Assembly: GCF_002835935.1 (NCBI RefSeq)
Contig: NZ_PJCF01000007.1
Span: 124,001-188,000, forward strand
Source of the DNA: Paraglaciecola sp. MB-3u-78
GTDB taxonomy: Bacteria; Pseudomonadota; Gammaproteobacteria; Enterobacterales; Alteromonadaceae
Direction of reading: 5' to 3'
Length of the DNA stretch: 64,000 nt
Part shown: positions 18,171 to 27,162 of the stretch, one piece after another
Layout: every line of letters starts with the position of its first letter
Position numbering within the stretch: position 1 is the first letter of the stretch
Notes under the pieces: generated by a model
The model's input: the letters and a program-made list of their open reading frames with translations, nothing else
Told to the model about the DNA's origin: nothing
Databases searched by the model: none
Position numbers and translations under genes: made by a program

Positions 18171-18914
18171 CTATACAATAAAAGGGATCACCCTTTTAAC
18201 CCGCTGCATGTAATTTAGGTAAGTTTCACCAAATTCTTTAATCAGGTCTTTTTCTTCAAAATACAAACCGATAAATATGTAGGCACTAATACCGGCTGCA
18301 AAAACTAAATGACTGGTAGTTGATATGGGTACGGCCCACACGCCAATCAGCACACCTGTCTGAATTGGATGGCGGACTATCTTATAAAACCCTGATATTT
18401 TAAATGTAGCAACAGGCGCGGACTTACCTTGCATAGGGTCAAAGGTTTGTCGTAATCCAAATAATTCAAAATGATTGATCATAAATGTCGCTAAAAATAG
18501 AAATAACCATCCAAAAACGGCGATACCTCGGATCACATATACGCCCATTTCAGACTCTACTTGCCAGATAACTGTACCAAAAGGTATCCATAAATAACAC
18601 ATGCCTCCAATGGCCACAGCAGTTGCAAGCACATAAGTTGAACGTTCAATACTGGGATCAATAAAACGAGTAAACCAGCGTTTAAAAGAAGGCCTTGCCA
18701 TCACGCTATGCTGCAGGCCAAACAGCAAAAGAGCAAAAGTATTGATAACAATAACAGTCACTAAGGAAACAGACGGCACTATGCTATTGACGGTTTGTGG
18801 CATCCAAAGATTGTTTACAAACAAGAGAAAGTAAATGAGTGAGGCAACTCCAGTGCCATAACATATCAATGAATAAATGAAACATCCTGTTTTTTTGATT
18901 GAACTCATAACCAT
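18171..18914 (-). CDS. Methanethiol S-methyltransferase-like membrane protein (MddA / NnrU superfamily)
   Basis: 247 aa with five or six membrane segments. MddA-type signatures: LLFGLQHSVMARPSFKRWF followed by IERSTYVLATA, and the C-terminal YKIVRHPIQTGVLIGVWAVP with the RHP motif of isoprenylcysteine-methyltransferase-like enzymes, then FEEKDLIKEFGETYLNYMQRV. MddA uses S-adenosylmethionine to methylate methanethiol to dimethyl sulfide, plausible in a marine bacterium. Exact substrate is inferred from the family only. Confidence 0.82.
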   Translation of the reverse strand: MVMSSIKKTGCFIYSLICYGTGVASLIYFLLFVNNLWMPQTVNSIVPSVSLVTVIVINTFALLLFGLQHSVMARPSFKRWFTRFIDPSIERSTYVLATAVAIGGMCYLWIPFGTVIWQVESEMGVYVIRGIAVFGWLFLFLATFMINHFELFGLRQTFDPMQGKSAPVATFKISGFYKIVRHPIQTGVLIGVWAVPISTTSHLVFAAGISAYIFIGLYFEEKDLIKEFGETYLNYMQRVKRVIPFIV

Positions 18915-19218
18915 ACCTTTAAAAATGTTGTTTTAGCTGAGTGACATTAAATTGTGTATTGATAGTTATAGCAGATTTTAAGGTCTGTAAGTTGACACTA
19001 CCCTGCTGTGAACCTAAAAAAATCCCCAGTAATCTTCTCATTAGCTTTCAATAATAAATTTTTCTTACAGCCTTAGATTTTAATAACAAAGCAATATGAT
19101 GAAAAGCTAGACTTAAAAACCAAACTCGATTTATAACTTGATTTAACATCTAATAAATTTTTATGTTATAAAATAGGTTTTCAAAAAGTGTGCCGATTTT
19201 CTTTATCTAACCTGCGAG
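18915..19218. other. Divergent promoter region between the mddA-like and Rieske genes
   Basis: 304 bases, strongly AT-rich, with no gene. A TATAAAAT box at about 19166 with upstream T-rich sequence could be the -10 of the Rieske gene. No clear operator palindrome for the PaaX-like regulator was found. Confidence 0.4.
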
Positions 19219-20376
19219 ATGGCAATGAATACCAATAACGAAAAACAACTATTGAGCGACACCGAAGTGGTGCAGAGGATTTTCGATCATATTGACAATG
19301 CCACAACAGATAAGGGCAACCAAAGCTGGAAGGAGCCCGTCGACAACTACCGCTCGAAAGCACGTTTAGAAGCCGAGCTAAAAATACTGCAAAGCCGAAC
19401 TATCGTTTTTTGTCCTTCGAGTGCCCTTGCCAAACCTGGTGATTATGTTGCCCGTGACGTAGCTGGCATACCTTTGATTGCCGTGCGCGGATTAGACGGG
19501 GAAGTGCGAGCTTTTAGGAATGCCTGCCGTCATAGGGGAGTTCAACTTGCCAATGGCCACGGTTGCGCCCGCGCGTTAGTTTGCCCCTATCATGGATGGG
19601 CTTATGGCCTTGATGGAAGTCTCAAAAGTATTCCTCACGAAAATGGCTTTCCTGATCTTGATAAGGCCACACGAGGACTGGTTGCTGTGGCGTGTTTGCA
19701 GAGCAATGGTTTAGTGTTTATCAACCAAAATTCCGAAGAGAATATAGAGCACGATGTTTCATCTTTACCAAAACTAATACCTGACGGTTATCGATTGTTA
19801 AATTTAAACAGCCAGATAGTCAAAGCAAACTGGAAATTACATCTCGAAAGTTCTCTCGAGGGTTACCATATTCGGCAAACCCATAAAAACACTTTCTTCC
19901 CAGTGCAATACGACAACCTCACTGTGGTTGAAGCTTTTGGAGAAAATAGTCGTGTGGCCTTTCCCTACCAATCAATCGAAGGATTAAGACATAAAAATCA
20001 GACTGACATCAGTGTTGATGGACGACTGACCTACGTCTATCATTTGTTTCCCAATGTAGTGATTTCAACTTTTCCCGGATGTATGCAAGTGGTAGTGCTT
20101 GAGCCAATTGATGAATCAACCACCCGGCAACATAGTTATCTTGTCAGCGACATTGACGAGAACCAAACAGCATTGCTGGATTCGGTTTTTGAAGGGCAAA
20201 AATTCGCAGCCAAAGGCGCCATTGAAGACTTGCAGATAGTCCAATCGGCGCAACGAGGACTGTTAAGTGGGGCCAACGAGTTTTTAGAATTTGGCCTGTT
20301 TGAGACCGCCATTGTTCGCCTGCATGTCCACCTTGCAAGAGAAATGGCACGATTAGATAAAACTTGCGGTAAGTGA
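19219..20376 (+). CDS. Rieske-type aromatic ring-hydroxylating oxygenase, alpha subunit
   Basis: 385 aa. The N-terminal Rieske [2Fe-2S] domain has Cys103-x-His105 (CRHRG) and Cys122-x2-His125 (CPYHGWAYGLDG). The C-terminal catalytic domain holds the mononuclear iron region NWKLHLESSLEGYHIRQTHKN, with the two His ligands. Uses electrons from a separate reductase to oxygenate or demethylate an organic substrate. Neither a reductase nor a ferredoxin gene is adjacent, so electrons must come from elsewhere. Its stop overlaps the start of a PaaX-like regulator, so the two are translationally coupled. Substrate unknown; related enzymes act on carnitine, betaine and aromatic acids. Confidence 0.88.
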   Translation: MAMNTNNEKQLLSDTEVVQRIFDHIDNATTDKGNQSWKEPVDNYRSKARLEAELKILQSRTIVFCPSSALAKPGDYVARDVAGIPLIAVRGLDGEVRAFRNACRHRGVQLANGHGCARALVCPYHGWAYGLDGSLKSIPHENGFPDLDKATRGLVAVACLQSNGLVFINQNSEENIEHDVSSLPKLIPDGYRLLNLNSQIVKANWKLHLESSLEGYHIRQTHKNTFFPVQYDNLTVVEAFGENSRVAFPYQSIEGLRHKNQTDISVDGRLTYVYHLFPNVVISTFPGCMQVVVLEPIDESTTRQHSYLVSDIDENQTALLDSVFEGQKFAAKGAIEDLQIVQSAQRGLLSGANEFLEFGLFETAIVRLHVHLAREMARLDKTCGK

Positions 20377-21236
20377 AATTTATGCCCCCTACTCCCCTAA
20401 GCTCTTTTATGGATACATCACTGGATAATGATTATCACACTAAAATATTAGCTGATTATCCCACGTCAAATCGATTACTGCTTTCGCTATTTAGCCAACC
20501 GAACCTAAATCAGATGTCAATTAAACAACTGATCGCTTGGGGAGCGTTATTTGAACATGAGCCCGCAACAATCCGCGTGGCTGCAGGGCGATTAGTCAAA
20601 CAAGGATTTTTAGTAGCGCAACAACGTGGACATTACACCCTGGGCACAACGGAAAAATCCATTAATCAGCTCGCCGCAACATGGCGCCATTCATTAGGTA
20701 AAGTGGCTCAATGGAATGGCGGTTGGTTAAGTGTGTATACCGCACATCTTGGGCGCACATGTAAACAAAGCATCCGAATTCGTGAACGTGCTTTCAGACT
20801 AACTGGATTTAAAGCTCTCGAGAAAAATCTTTGGTGTCGCCCAGATAACCTGATGGAAACAGCAGATGCAACATTTGCCAGAATGGTCGATATTGGGCTC
20901 GAAGAAAACGCGATTTTAATGAAAGTCGAACATTTTAATCATGATTTGGCGACAAGTCCTGTGTCTCTATGGTCACCACAACAATTGGAAAAGACTTATG
21001 GACTACTCGTAACACTCATGGAAAAAAGTGCACAAAGACTTACCGATTTTGATGTCAATCAGGCTACCAGAGAGTCCTTTCTGATTGGCGAACACGTCAT
21101 ACGTCTCATCAATCAAGATCCATTATTACCGGAAGAGATGGTGGATGTATCGGCAAGGCAAACCTTACTCAACACCATGATTGAATACGATAGAATATGT
21201 CATCCGATATGGCATGAATTTGTCAATCATGGCTGA
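20373..21236 (+). CDS. PaaX family transcriptional regulator
   Basis: About 287 aa from a GTG at 20373 that overlaps the Rieske stop; an ATG at 20382 is an alternative start. N-terminal winged-helix DNA-binding region (MSIKQLIAWGALFEHEPATIRVAAGRLVKQGFLV), then the PaaX core (GHYTLG, ...W.LGKVAQWNGGWLSVYTAHL) and a C-terminal PaaX signature (DPLLPEEMVDVSARQTLLNTMIEYDRICHPIWHEF). PaaX represses phenylacetate breakdown in response to phenylacetyl-CoA. Here it probably controls the linked oxygenase; the ligand is unknown. Confidence 0.85.
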   Translation: MKFMPPTPLSSFMDTSLDNDYHTKILADYPTSNRLLLSLFSQPNLNQMSIKQLIAWGALFEHEPATIRVAAGRLVKQGFLVAQQRGHYTLGTTEKSINQLAATWRHSLGKVAQWNGGWLSVYTAHLGRTCKQSIRIRERAFRLTGFKALEKNLWCRPDNLMETADATFARMVDIGLEENAILMKVEHFNHDLATSPVSLWSPQQLEKTYGLLVTLMEKSAQRLTDFDVNQATRESFLIGEHVIRLINQDPLLPEEMVDVSARQTLLNTMIEYDRICHPIWHEFVNHG

Positions 21237-21384
21237 GCATAACTGAGTGTAACACCACCCTTTAAACTATTATTTTTTCTGTCCCCATGGCGGTGGTATT
21301 GGAAGCGCCTAAAGAAAAACACCTAAAAAACGCATTTTAAAATGGGTAAAACGGGGGTCAGATTTTTGCTTTTAATGGCTATGA

Positions 21385-21433
21385 AGTTAAAGTACCACCG
21401 GCAGAGCCGGGGGGGGTTAACTTGTATTAGTTA
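21385..21433 (+). repeat. Solo IS200-type palindromic end
   Basis: A copy of the GC-rich stem-loop that flanks the IS200 element at 26.5-27.1 kb. Its left flank matches the sequence at 26461 (AGTTAAAGTACCACCGGCAG) and its right flank resembles that at 27061 (ACCTTGTATTA). It therefore looks like both ends joined with the interior lost. Confidence 0.55.
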
Positions 21434-21493
21434 GGTTACCCAAGAATAAGCCATTGTCGGCAGTTAAGAATTTTAGAAGCGAATGGCATTAAG

Positions 21494-21592
21494 ATGGTCC
21501 GCCTCACCCTTTATCAGATAGATTTTAGGCAGGCAAACAAAATGGTGCGCATCGCTTGGGCGGTCATGATGACAAAACAGCCTTTTAACTAG
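21494..21592 (+). pseudogene. IS110/IS1111-family transposase C-terminal remnant
   Basis: The last 32 codons of an IS110-type transposase, including ANKMVRIAWAVMMTKQPFN and a stop. This matches the conserved end of the family (ANKxxRIxWAMxTK). The upstream part of the gene is missing or scrambled. Confidence 0.65.
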
Positions 21593-21790
21593 AAAAGTTT
21601 ACACACCAATTTGCAATGATAATGTTTATGACGAAAACGGCAGAACCTCTGGATTAGGAACTTGTACCAGAAAGCAGTCTTAGAGACTGTGGTATTTTGA
21701 GGATAATCCAACGCGGATCTCATCGTGAACCGGGACACGGGAGCCCCCAAATAAGACTCCGAAAACATTAGCGCAAACAAACTCCATTAT
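21593..21790 (+). mobile_element. IS1111-type right-end non-coding region (remnant)
   Basis: About 200 non-coding bases after the transposase stop. They carry features I associate with the right end of IS1111-subgroup elements: GGCAGAACCTC, a small hairpin (CAGTCTTAGAGACTG), CGGGACACGGG and an end like AAGACTCCGAAAACAT. In that subgroup the recombinase-guiding RNA is encoded here. This copy is probably inactive because its recombinase is gone. Confidence 0.45.
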
Positions 21791-21872
21791 CTAAATATTA
21801 GACTTGCAATAACGAGGAGGTCCATATGGTTTTTGGTTACTATCTTTTTGCTGTTAAGCATAAACTATTGTT

Positions 21873-22172
21873 ATTAGCCCACCAGTGAGCTTCTTGTGCG
21901 CCTTCTTTACTACCATATTTAGTCGGGTCATCTGGTAAATAATTATTACCGAAAGTATCGTTAATATAATTGCGGCAGCTATCCACTGCTTCTTTACCTT
22001 AATGGGTAGAATCGGTACGCATATAAGTAATATGACCGGCTTCGTATAACCGCTGTGCCATCATCATGGTTTTCTTGACACCAAAGCCTAAACGAGTACT
22101 TGCGGCTTGTTGTAAAGTCGAGGTGATGAAAGGCACCAAAGGTTTACTTTGGGAAGGACTAGATTCAGTAAC
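21873..22172 (-). pseudogene. DNA topoisomerase I (TopA-type) internal fragment
   Basis: About 100 codons on the minus strand match the active-site region of bacterial type IA topoisomerases: [33 protein letters not shown] and [10 protein letters not shown] with the catalytic tyrosine. These are followed by NYLPDDPTKYGSKEGAQEAH. An in-frame TAA directly follows the RTDSTH segment, and no start or ends of the gene remain. It is a dead fragment of a second topA copy or a mobile topA, not the housekeeping gene. Confidence 0.8.
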
Positions 22173-22592
22173 TGCTCAAAAAGTGGTGGCATAGCAGAAT
22201 AAACTGGTTGTCAATGCTTGTTATCACTTCAGATATTTCAATATACCTTCTCAAGTTAGTATTTTTTGAATAAATTTAAAATAATGCTTGACCCCATTTT
22301 ACTCGTTTCCCGCCTCTTTTTTGTTGCATTCGAATAGCAGCACCATTTGCTATGTATTTTATTCCGACGAGTTTCTTCGTAACTATTAGTAGATTACGGT
22401 AATTTAAATGTTGATTTACATTCCAAAGCCACTATTGAGCTTCGATCCTCATATTTTTACTAATCAACTTGGTATTTAAGGTTATAATATTTTTTCAAAG
22501 CTCATCTTATGTGTATTATTTCGCTATGAACACAGCCGATAATTTTTATAAGTAAAAACTCATTATTTAGTAATTTTTTTCTGAGGAAAGTC
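22173..22592. other. Non-coding region upstream of the subtilisin gene
   Basis: 420 AT-rich bases without an open gene. It includes an inverted GGGGTCA-type motif (TTGACCCC at about 22289) like one at 21351. The protease promoter must be here; its ribosome site GAGGAAAG is at about 22582. Confidence 0.5.
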
Positions 22593-25500
22593 ATGGATCT
22601 ATTAACTTCTTTTCGTTTATTCTTGAAAGTTTCTATTTTGTGTTGTATTTCAGTTAGTGTCTCCGCCGCCGACAAACTCAGTTTAGCTGATCGACACAAC
22701 TTAGTTAGCCGTATCCATGATAACGGTTCGGTAAGGGTGATTATTGAGTTACGGGGTAACAAACAGACGAATGACATCGAATCTTTTCCTGTAAAGAGTG
22801 GAAAGCGTAATCTAAATCCATCGCTACAAAACTTACAAGATAGAATCAAAACAAAACTTAGTTCGACTAATGCACAACTAAAACTTGAATTTAACTACAT
22901 TCCATTCCTAGTCTACGTTATCGATGAAAACACCTTAACACTATTAGAAAGTTTGGATGAGTTAGTCAGTATCCAGGTCGACAACCTACGTAAACCATTT
23001 TTATCAGAAAGCATACCTCTCATTGGTGCCGACAATGCTTGGAGCCAAGGATATAGTGGTGCAGGCACCACTATTGCAATAATAGATTCTGGGATTGATA
23101 AAACCCATGACTTTATCGCCAATAAGGTAGTTTCCGAAGCCTGTTACTCCACAACTACAAGCATCACTACCTCACTATGCCCTTCCGGAAACGACGTTGA
23201 CGAATTGGTTGGATCTGGAATTAATTGTAATATAGATGGCTGCTATCATGGCACTCATGTGGCTGGCATTGCAACCGGAGTAGGTGTCAACTTTTCTGGT
23301 ATCGCAAAAGATGCTGACATTATTTCCATTCAAGTCTTTTCCACCGTTTATTCAGAAGAGTTTTGTGGTAATACTAATCCCTGTCTTGGAGCCTTTGATT
23401 CCAACGTAATCCAAGGTTTAGAGAGAGTCTACGAGCTCATTAACGACTATAACATTCCCGCTGTGAATCTGAGCCTTGGCGGTCCTGGCTTTTCAACTCA
23501 AGTCGAATGTGATGCAAATAATGGTGGCTATTTGTCTGCGATCACTAATCTAACGGATGCAGGTGTAGCAGTGGTTATTTCCTCGGGAAATGATAGCAAA
23601 GGCAATCAAATTAGTGTCCCAGCTTGTGTGACTGGAGCCATTAGCGTGGGTGCAAGCAATAACAATGATGAAATTGCATCCTTTTCAAACTTGGCGCCAT
23701 TTTTGTCATACTTGGCTCCGGGTGTAGCTATAAACTCCTCAGTTTTAAACGACAATTATGCACAATTAAGTGGAACATCTATGGCTGCACCGCATGTGGC
23801 TGGTGCCATTGCTGTCTTAGCTGCCCACGAAAACCTACCTAGCTTAAATGAGATATTGTCAGTACTAACTAATTCAGCCAAAGGCATTACAAAAGGAGCA
23901 ACAACTTATCCCCGTATTCAACTCGACGATGCTCTAGATTTATTATCAGATAATAATAACCCAACGGATACCATCACCATGGATCTCATTATTTCCGGTG
24001 ACAACGGCGAAGAGGTCTATGTCAACGGCAGTTACTTGGGCAATTCAAATTCTTGGAATACAGCCTCAAGTTACACCGTTGAGCTGAATGATGGTGACAA
24101 TGTTATAGCAGTCAAAGGCATTGATGTAGACGGCGTAGCAGCCCTTATCGCTGAATTACAAGTTGACGGTGAAACCTTTTATAGTGACAGCAGTTGGAAG
24201 GTGTCTACTGTCTATCAACCAGGCTGGGAAGCCCCTGATTTTGATGACAGTAGTTGGACTAATGCCACCAAATACGGCAGTTATGGAGTGTCGCCCTGGC
24301 GCTCCAGAGTGTCTGGGTTCACTAGTGGCTCACCGGCAAAGTGGATTTGGTCAGCGGACAATGACGGTGACAATACCGTGTATTTTAGATACACAGTATC
24401 AGTAGAAAGCAATAGTCCCCTTGACCCTGTCAGTATTGACACCCTAGCATTAGCAGATGGTGAAGTGAATCAGCCCTACACAGCAACATTAATAGGCAGT
24501 GGTGGCATAGAGTCATACTTATGGTCCGTAACAACAGGCACCTTACCCGATGGGTTAGCACTCAACAGTGACACCGGCGCTATCACAGGTACACCCACAA
24601 CCGAAGGTGATAGTAACTTCACTATCACCTTCGAAGACTCAGCCATTGATTCAATCACTGCTGATTTTAATATCAATATTGCGCCACAAGAAGTCATAGA
24701 TGTACCCCTCAGCATCGATACCCCTTCGTTAGCCGATGGTGAAGTGAATCAGCCCTACACAGCAACATTAATAGGCAGTGGTGGCTCAGAGTCATACTTA
24801 TGGTCCGTAACAACAGGCACCTTACCCGATGGGTTAGCACTCAACATTGACACCGGCGCTATCACAGGTACACCCACAACCGAAGGTGATAGTAACTTCA
24901 CTATCACCTTAGAAGATTCAGCCAGTGATTCAATCACTGCTGATTTTAATATCAATATTGCGCCACAAGAAGTCATAGATGTCCCCCTCAGCATCGATAC
25001 CCCTTCGTTAGCCGATGGTGAAGTGAATCAACTCTACAGTGCAACCTTAGTTGGCAGTGGTGGTACAGAGTCATACTTATGGTCCGTAACAACAGGCACC
25101 TTACCCGATGGGTTAGCACTCAACAGTGACACCGGCGCTATCACAGGTACACCCACAACCGAAGGTGATAGTAACTTCACTATCACCTTCGAAGACTCAG
25201 CCAGTGATTCAATCACTGCTGATTTTACCATCAACATTGCTGCTGAGCGCGACGCTAAACCCATCACCATGGATCTCATTATTTCCGGTGACAACGGCGA
25301 AGAGGTCTATGTCAACGGCAGTTACTTGGGCAATTCAAATTCTTGGAATACAGCCTCAAGTTACACCGTTGAGCTGAATGATGGTGACAATGTTATAGCA
25401 GTCAAAGGCATTGATGTAGACGGCGTAGCAGCCCTTATCGCTGAATTACAAGTTGACGGTGAAACCTTTTATAGTGACAGCAGTTGGAAGGTGTCTACTG

Positions 25501-26432
25501 TCTATCAACCAGGCTGGGAAGCCCCTGATTTTGATGACAGTAGTTGGACTAATGCCACCAAATACGGCAGTTATGGAGTGTCGCCCTGGCGCTCCAGAGT
25601 GTCTGGGTTCACTAGTGGCTCACCGGCAAAGTGGATTTGGTCAGCGGACAATGACGGTGACAATACCGTGTATTTTAGATACACAGTATCAGTAGAAAGC
25701 AATAGTCCCCTTGACCCTGTCAGTATTGACACCCTAGCATTAGCAGATGGTGAAGTGAATCAACTCTACAGTGCAACCTTAGTTGGCAGTGGTGGTACAG
25801 ATTCATACTTATGGTCCGTAACAACAGGCACCCTACCCGATGGGTTAGCACTCAACAGTGACACCGGCGCTATCACAGGTACACCCACAACCGAAGGTGA
25901 TAGTAACTTCACTATCACCTTAGAAGACTCAGCCATTGATTCAATCACTGCTGATTTTACCATCAACATTGCTGCTGAGCGCGACGCTAAACCCATCACC
26001 ATGGATCTCATTATTTCCGGTGACAACGGCGAAGAGGTCTATGTCAACGGCAGTTACTTGGGTAATTCAAATTCTTGGAATACAGCCTCAAGTTACACCG
26101 TTGAGCTGAATGATGGTGACAATGTTATAGCAGTCAAAGGCATTGATGTAGACGGCGTAGCAGCCCTTATCGCTGAATTACAAGTCGACGGTGAAACCTT
26201 TTATAGTGACAGCAGTTGGAAGGTGTCTACTGTCTATCAACCAGGCTGGGAAGCCCCTGATTTTGATGACAGTAGTTGGACTAATGCCACCGAATACGGC
26301 AGTTATGGAGTGTCGCCCTGGCGCTCCGGAGTGTCTGGGTTAACTAATGGCTCACCGGCAAAGTGGATTTGGTCAGCGGACAATGACGGTGACAATACTG
26401 TGTATTTTAGATATACCTTAATAGATGAGTAA
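22593..26432 (+). CDS. Secreted subtilisin-like serine protease (S8) with repeated C-terminal domains
   Basis: 1279 aa. Signal peptide (1-25), an inhibitor-I9-like propeptide (about 45-132), and a peptidase S8 domain with catalytic Asp165 (AIIDSGID), His219 (YHGTHVAG) and Ser396 (SGTSMAAPHVAG), plus oxyanion Asn333. The C-terminal half is modular. Module A (about 150 aa, with FDDSSW and AKWIWSADNDG, like galactose-binding beta-sandwiches) occurs at about 461-612, 891-1042 and 1135-1279. Module B (93 aa, Ig-like putative-Ig/cadherin type, LPDGLALNSDTGAITGTPT) occurs at about 613-705, 706-798, 799-890 and 1043-1134. The order is A-B-B-B-A-B-A. It is an extracellular protease, probably anchored on polysaccharide or cell surfaces by the repeats. 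The repeats are nearly identical at DNA level. Confidence 0.92.
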   Translation: MDLLTSFRLFLKVSILCCISVSVSAADKLSLADRHNLVSRIHDNGSVRVIIELRGNKQTNDIESFPVKSGKRNLNPSLQNLQDRIKTKLSSTNAQLKLEFNYIPFLVYVIDENTLTLLESLDELVSIQVDNLRKPFLSESIPLIGADNAWSQGYSGAGTTIAIIDSGIDKTHDFIANKVVSEACYSTTTSITTSLCPSGNDVDELVGSGINCNIDGCYHGTHVAGIATGVGVNFSGIAKDADIISIQVFSTVYSEEFCGNTNPCLGAFDSNVIQGLERVYELINDYNIPAVNLSLGGPGFSTQVECDANNGGYLSAITNLTDAGVAVVISSGNDSKGNQISVPACVTGAISVGASNNNDEIASFSNLAPFLSYLAPGVAINSSVLNDNYAQLSGTSMAAPHVAGAIAVLAAHENLPSLNEILSVLTNSAKGITKGATTYPRIQLDDALDLLSDNNNPTDTITMDLIISGDNGEEVYVNGSYLGNSNSWNTASSYTVELNDGDNVIAVKGIDVDGVAALIAELQVDGETFYSDSSWKVSTVYQPGWEAPDFDDSSWTNATKYGSYGVSPWRSRVSGFTSGSPAKWIWSADNDGDNTVYFRYTVSVESNSPLDPVSIDTLALADGEVNQPYTATLIGSGGIESYLWSVTTGTLPDGLALNSDTGAITGTPTTEGDSNFTITFEDSAIDSITADFNINIAPQEVIDVPLSIDTPSLADGEVNQPYTATLIGSGGSESYLWSVTTGTLPDGLALNIDTGAITGTPTTEGDSNFTITLEDSASDSITADFNINIAPQEVIDVPLSIDTPSLADGEVNQLYSATLVGSGGTESYLWSVTTGTLPDGLALNSDTGAITGTPTTEGDSNFTITFEDSASDSITADFTINIAAERDAKPITMDLIISGDNGEEVYVNGSYLGNSNSWNTASSYTVELNDGDNVIAVKGIDVDGVAALIAELQVDGETFYSDSSWKVSTVYQPGWEAPDFDDSSWTNATKYGSYGVSPWRSRVSGFTSGSPAKWIWSADNDGDNTVYFRYTVSVESNSPLDPVSIDTLALADGEVNQLYSATLVGSGGTDSYLWSVTTGTLPDGLALNSDTGAITGTPTTEGDSNFTITLEDSAIDSITADFTINIAAERDAKPITMDLIISGDNGEEVYVNGSYLGNSNSWNTASSYTVELNDGDNVIAVKGIDVDGVAALIAELQVDGETFYSDSSWKVSTVYQPGWEAPDFDDSSWTNATEYGSYGVSPWRSGVSGLTNGSPAKWIWSADNDGDNTVYFRYTLIDE
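23973..24471 (+). repeat. Protease module A repeat, copy 1
   Basis: About 499 bases that I could not distinguish from 25263-25761 by eye, and that are also close to 25995-26430. The copies code for the galactose-binding-like module and the start of the next Ig-like module. Confidence 0.85.
24433..25262 (+). repeat. Ig-like module B tandem repeats (3 x 279 bp)
   Basis: Three in-frame copies with an exact 279-base period (93 codons), differing by a few substitutions (for example IESYL, SESYL, TESYL). A fourth copy follows the second A module at about 25719-25994. Confidence 0.85.
25263..25761 (+). repeat. Protease module A repeat, copy 2
   Basis: Same sequence as 23973-24471, offset 1290 bases (430 codons), so the reading frame is kept. 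Confidence 0.85.
25995..26430 (+). repeat. Protease module A repeat, copy 3 (C-terminal)
   Basis: Offset 732 bases from copy 2. It differs at a few sites (for example GGTAATTCAAAT for GGCAATTCAAAT, and ACCGAATACGG for ACCAAATACGG) and ends with the stop codon. Confidence 0.85.
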
Positions 26433-26460
26433 GCTTATAGCGCAGTGAAAAAGGTATGTT

Positions 26461-27085
26461 AGTTAAAGTACCACCGGCAGAGCCGGGGGCTTATTAGATG
26501 ACGCCCTAAAAAGGCTAAAGTAAGCGCCAAAGGCGCGTTAAATACCGAATTTTAGCTGATCTCTGTCAACGTCATTCTTTTCCTGATTTCGGATATATTC
26601 CCTAACCATTTCTTCGTCAAGTCCTACTGTAGATACAAAATACCCTCTAGCCCAAAAGGCTTCCCCTGCGAAATTCTTTTGTTTACCTTTAAAATTTCGA
26701 GCTATTGATATTGCACTTTTTCCTTTCAGGTAACCTACTACATTTTAAACCGCTAACTTTGGAGGTATGCTCAAACACATATGGATGTGATCCTTCATTA
26801 AGTGCTCCTCTTCTATCACTACTCCTTTTTGCTGCGCCAATTCGTGAAATATTTCTCCCAGATATTTTCTTAACGTTCCAAATATAATCTTTCGCCTTTT
26901 CTTGGGAATAAATACGATATGGTATTTACAATCCCACCTTGTATGGGCCAAACTTTTATAATTTCGAATAGATTATTTCCTTCGTTCTTTTGGTCGAGAT
27001 ACGAAAGATACCTGCACCACGGTAACGGTAAAACCTATGCGAGTCTCCCCGGCAGAGCCGGGGGTTTACCTTGTATTAATTATTC
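26461..27085 (-). mobile_element. IS200/IS605-type element (single-strand transposon), inactive
   Basis: An IS200-like tnpA flanked by two GC-rich stem-loops: 26471-26489 (CCACCGGC AGA GCCGGGGG) and 27047-27063 (CCCCGGC AGA GCCGGGG). Such subterminal palindromes are what TnpA binds. The exact ends are estimated. A solo copy of the palindrome lies at 21385. Confidence 0.75.
26538..26969 (-). pseudogene. tnpA: IS200 transposase tnpA, broken by a stop codon
   Basis: Y1-type transposase of the IS200 group, which moves single-stranded DNA with one catalytic tyrosine. The frame reads YKSLAHTRWDCKYHIVFIPK, then the HUH pair in DHIHMCLSIPPK, then an in-frame TAA (A-V-stop-N-V-V) where the family has a glutamine (CAA to TAA). 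It continues in the same frame to GYLKGKSAISIARNF, FWARGYFVSTVGLDEE (active tyrosine) and the usual end DQLKFGI. The expected ATG before YKSL is ATT here. It is dead through one nonsense change and start-codon loss. Length about 143 codons, normal for the family. Confidence 0.85.
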
Positions 27086-27162
27086 GCTTAGTAGTATTGT
27101 CGATAAGCTGGTACTTTAAAGCAGCTATTACATGACCACTTAACAGTTAGTTTGAGTATCTA

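Noticed and set aside
21826-21888. A 20-codon peptide frame with a perfect AGGAGG ribosome site
   Set aside because: It overlaps the end of the topoisomerase fragment and sits in IS debris. The match is probably chance and the peptide is too short to support.
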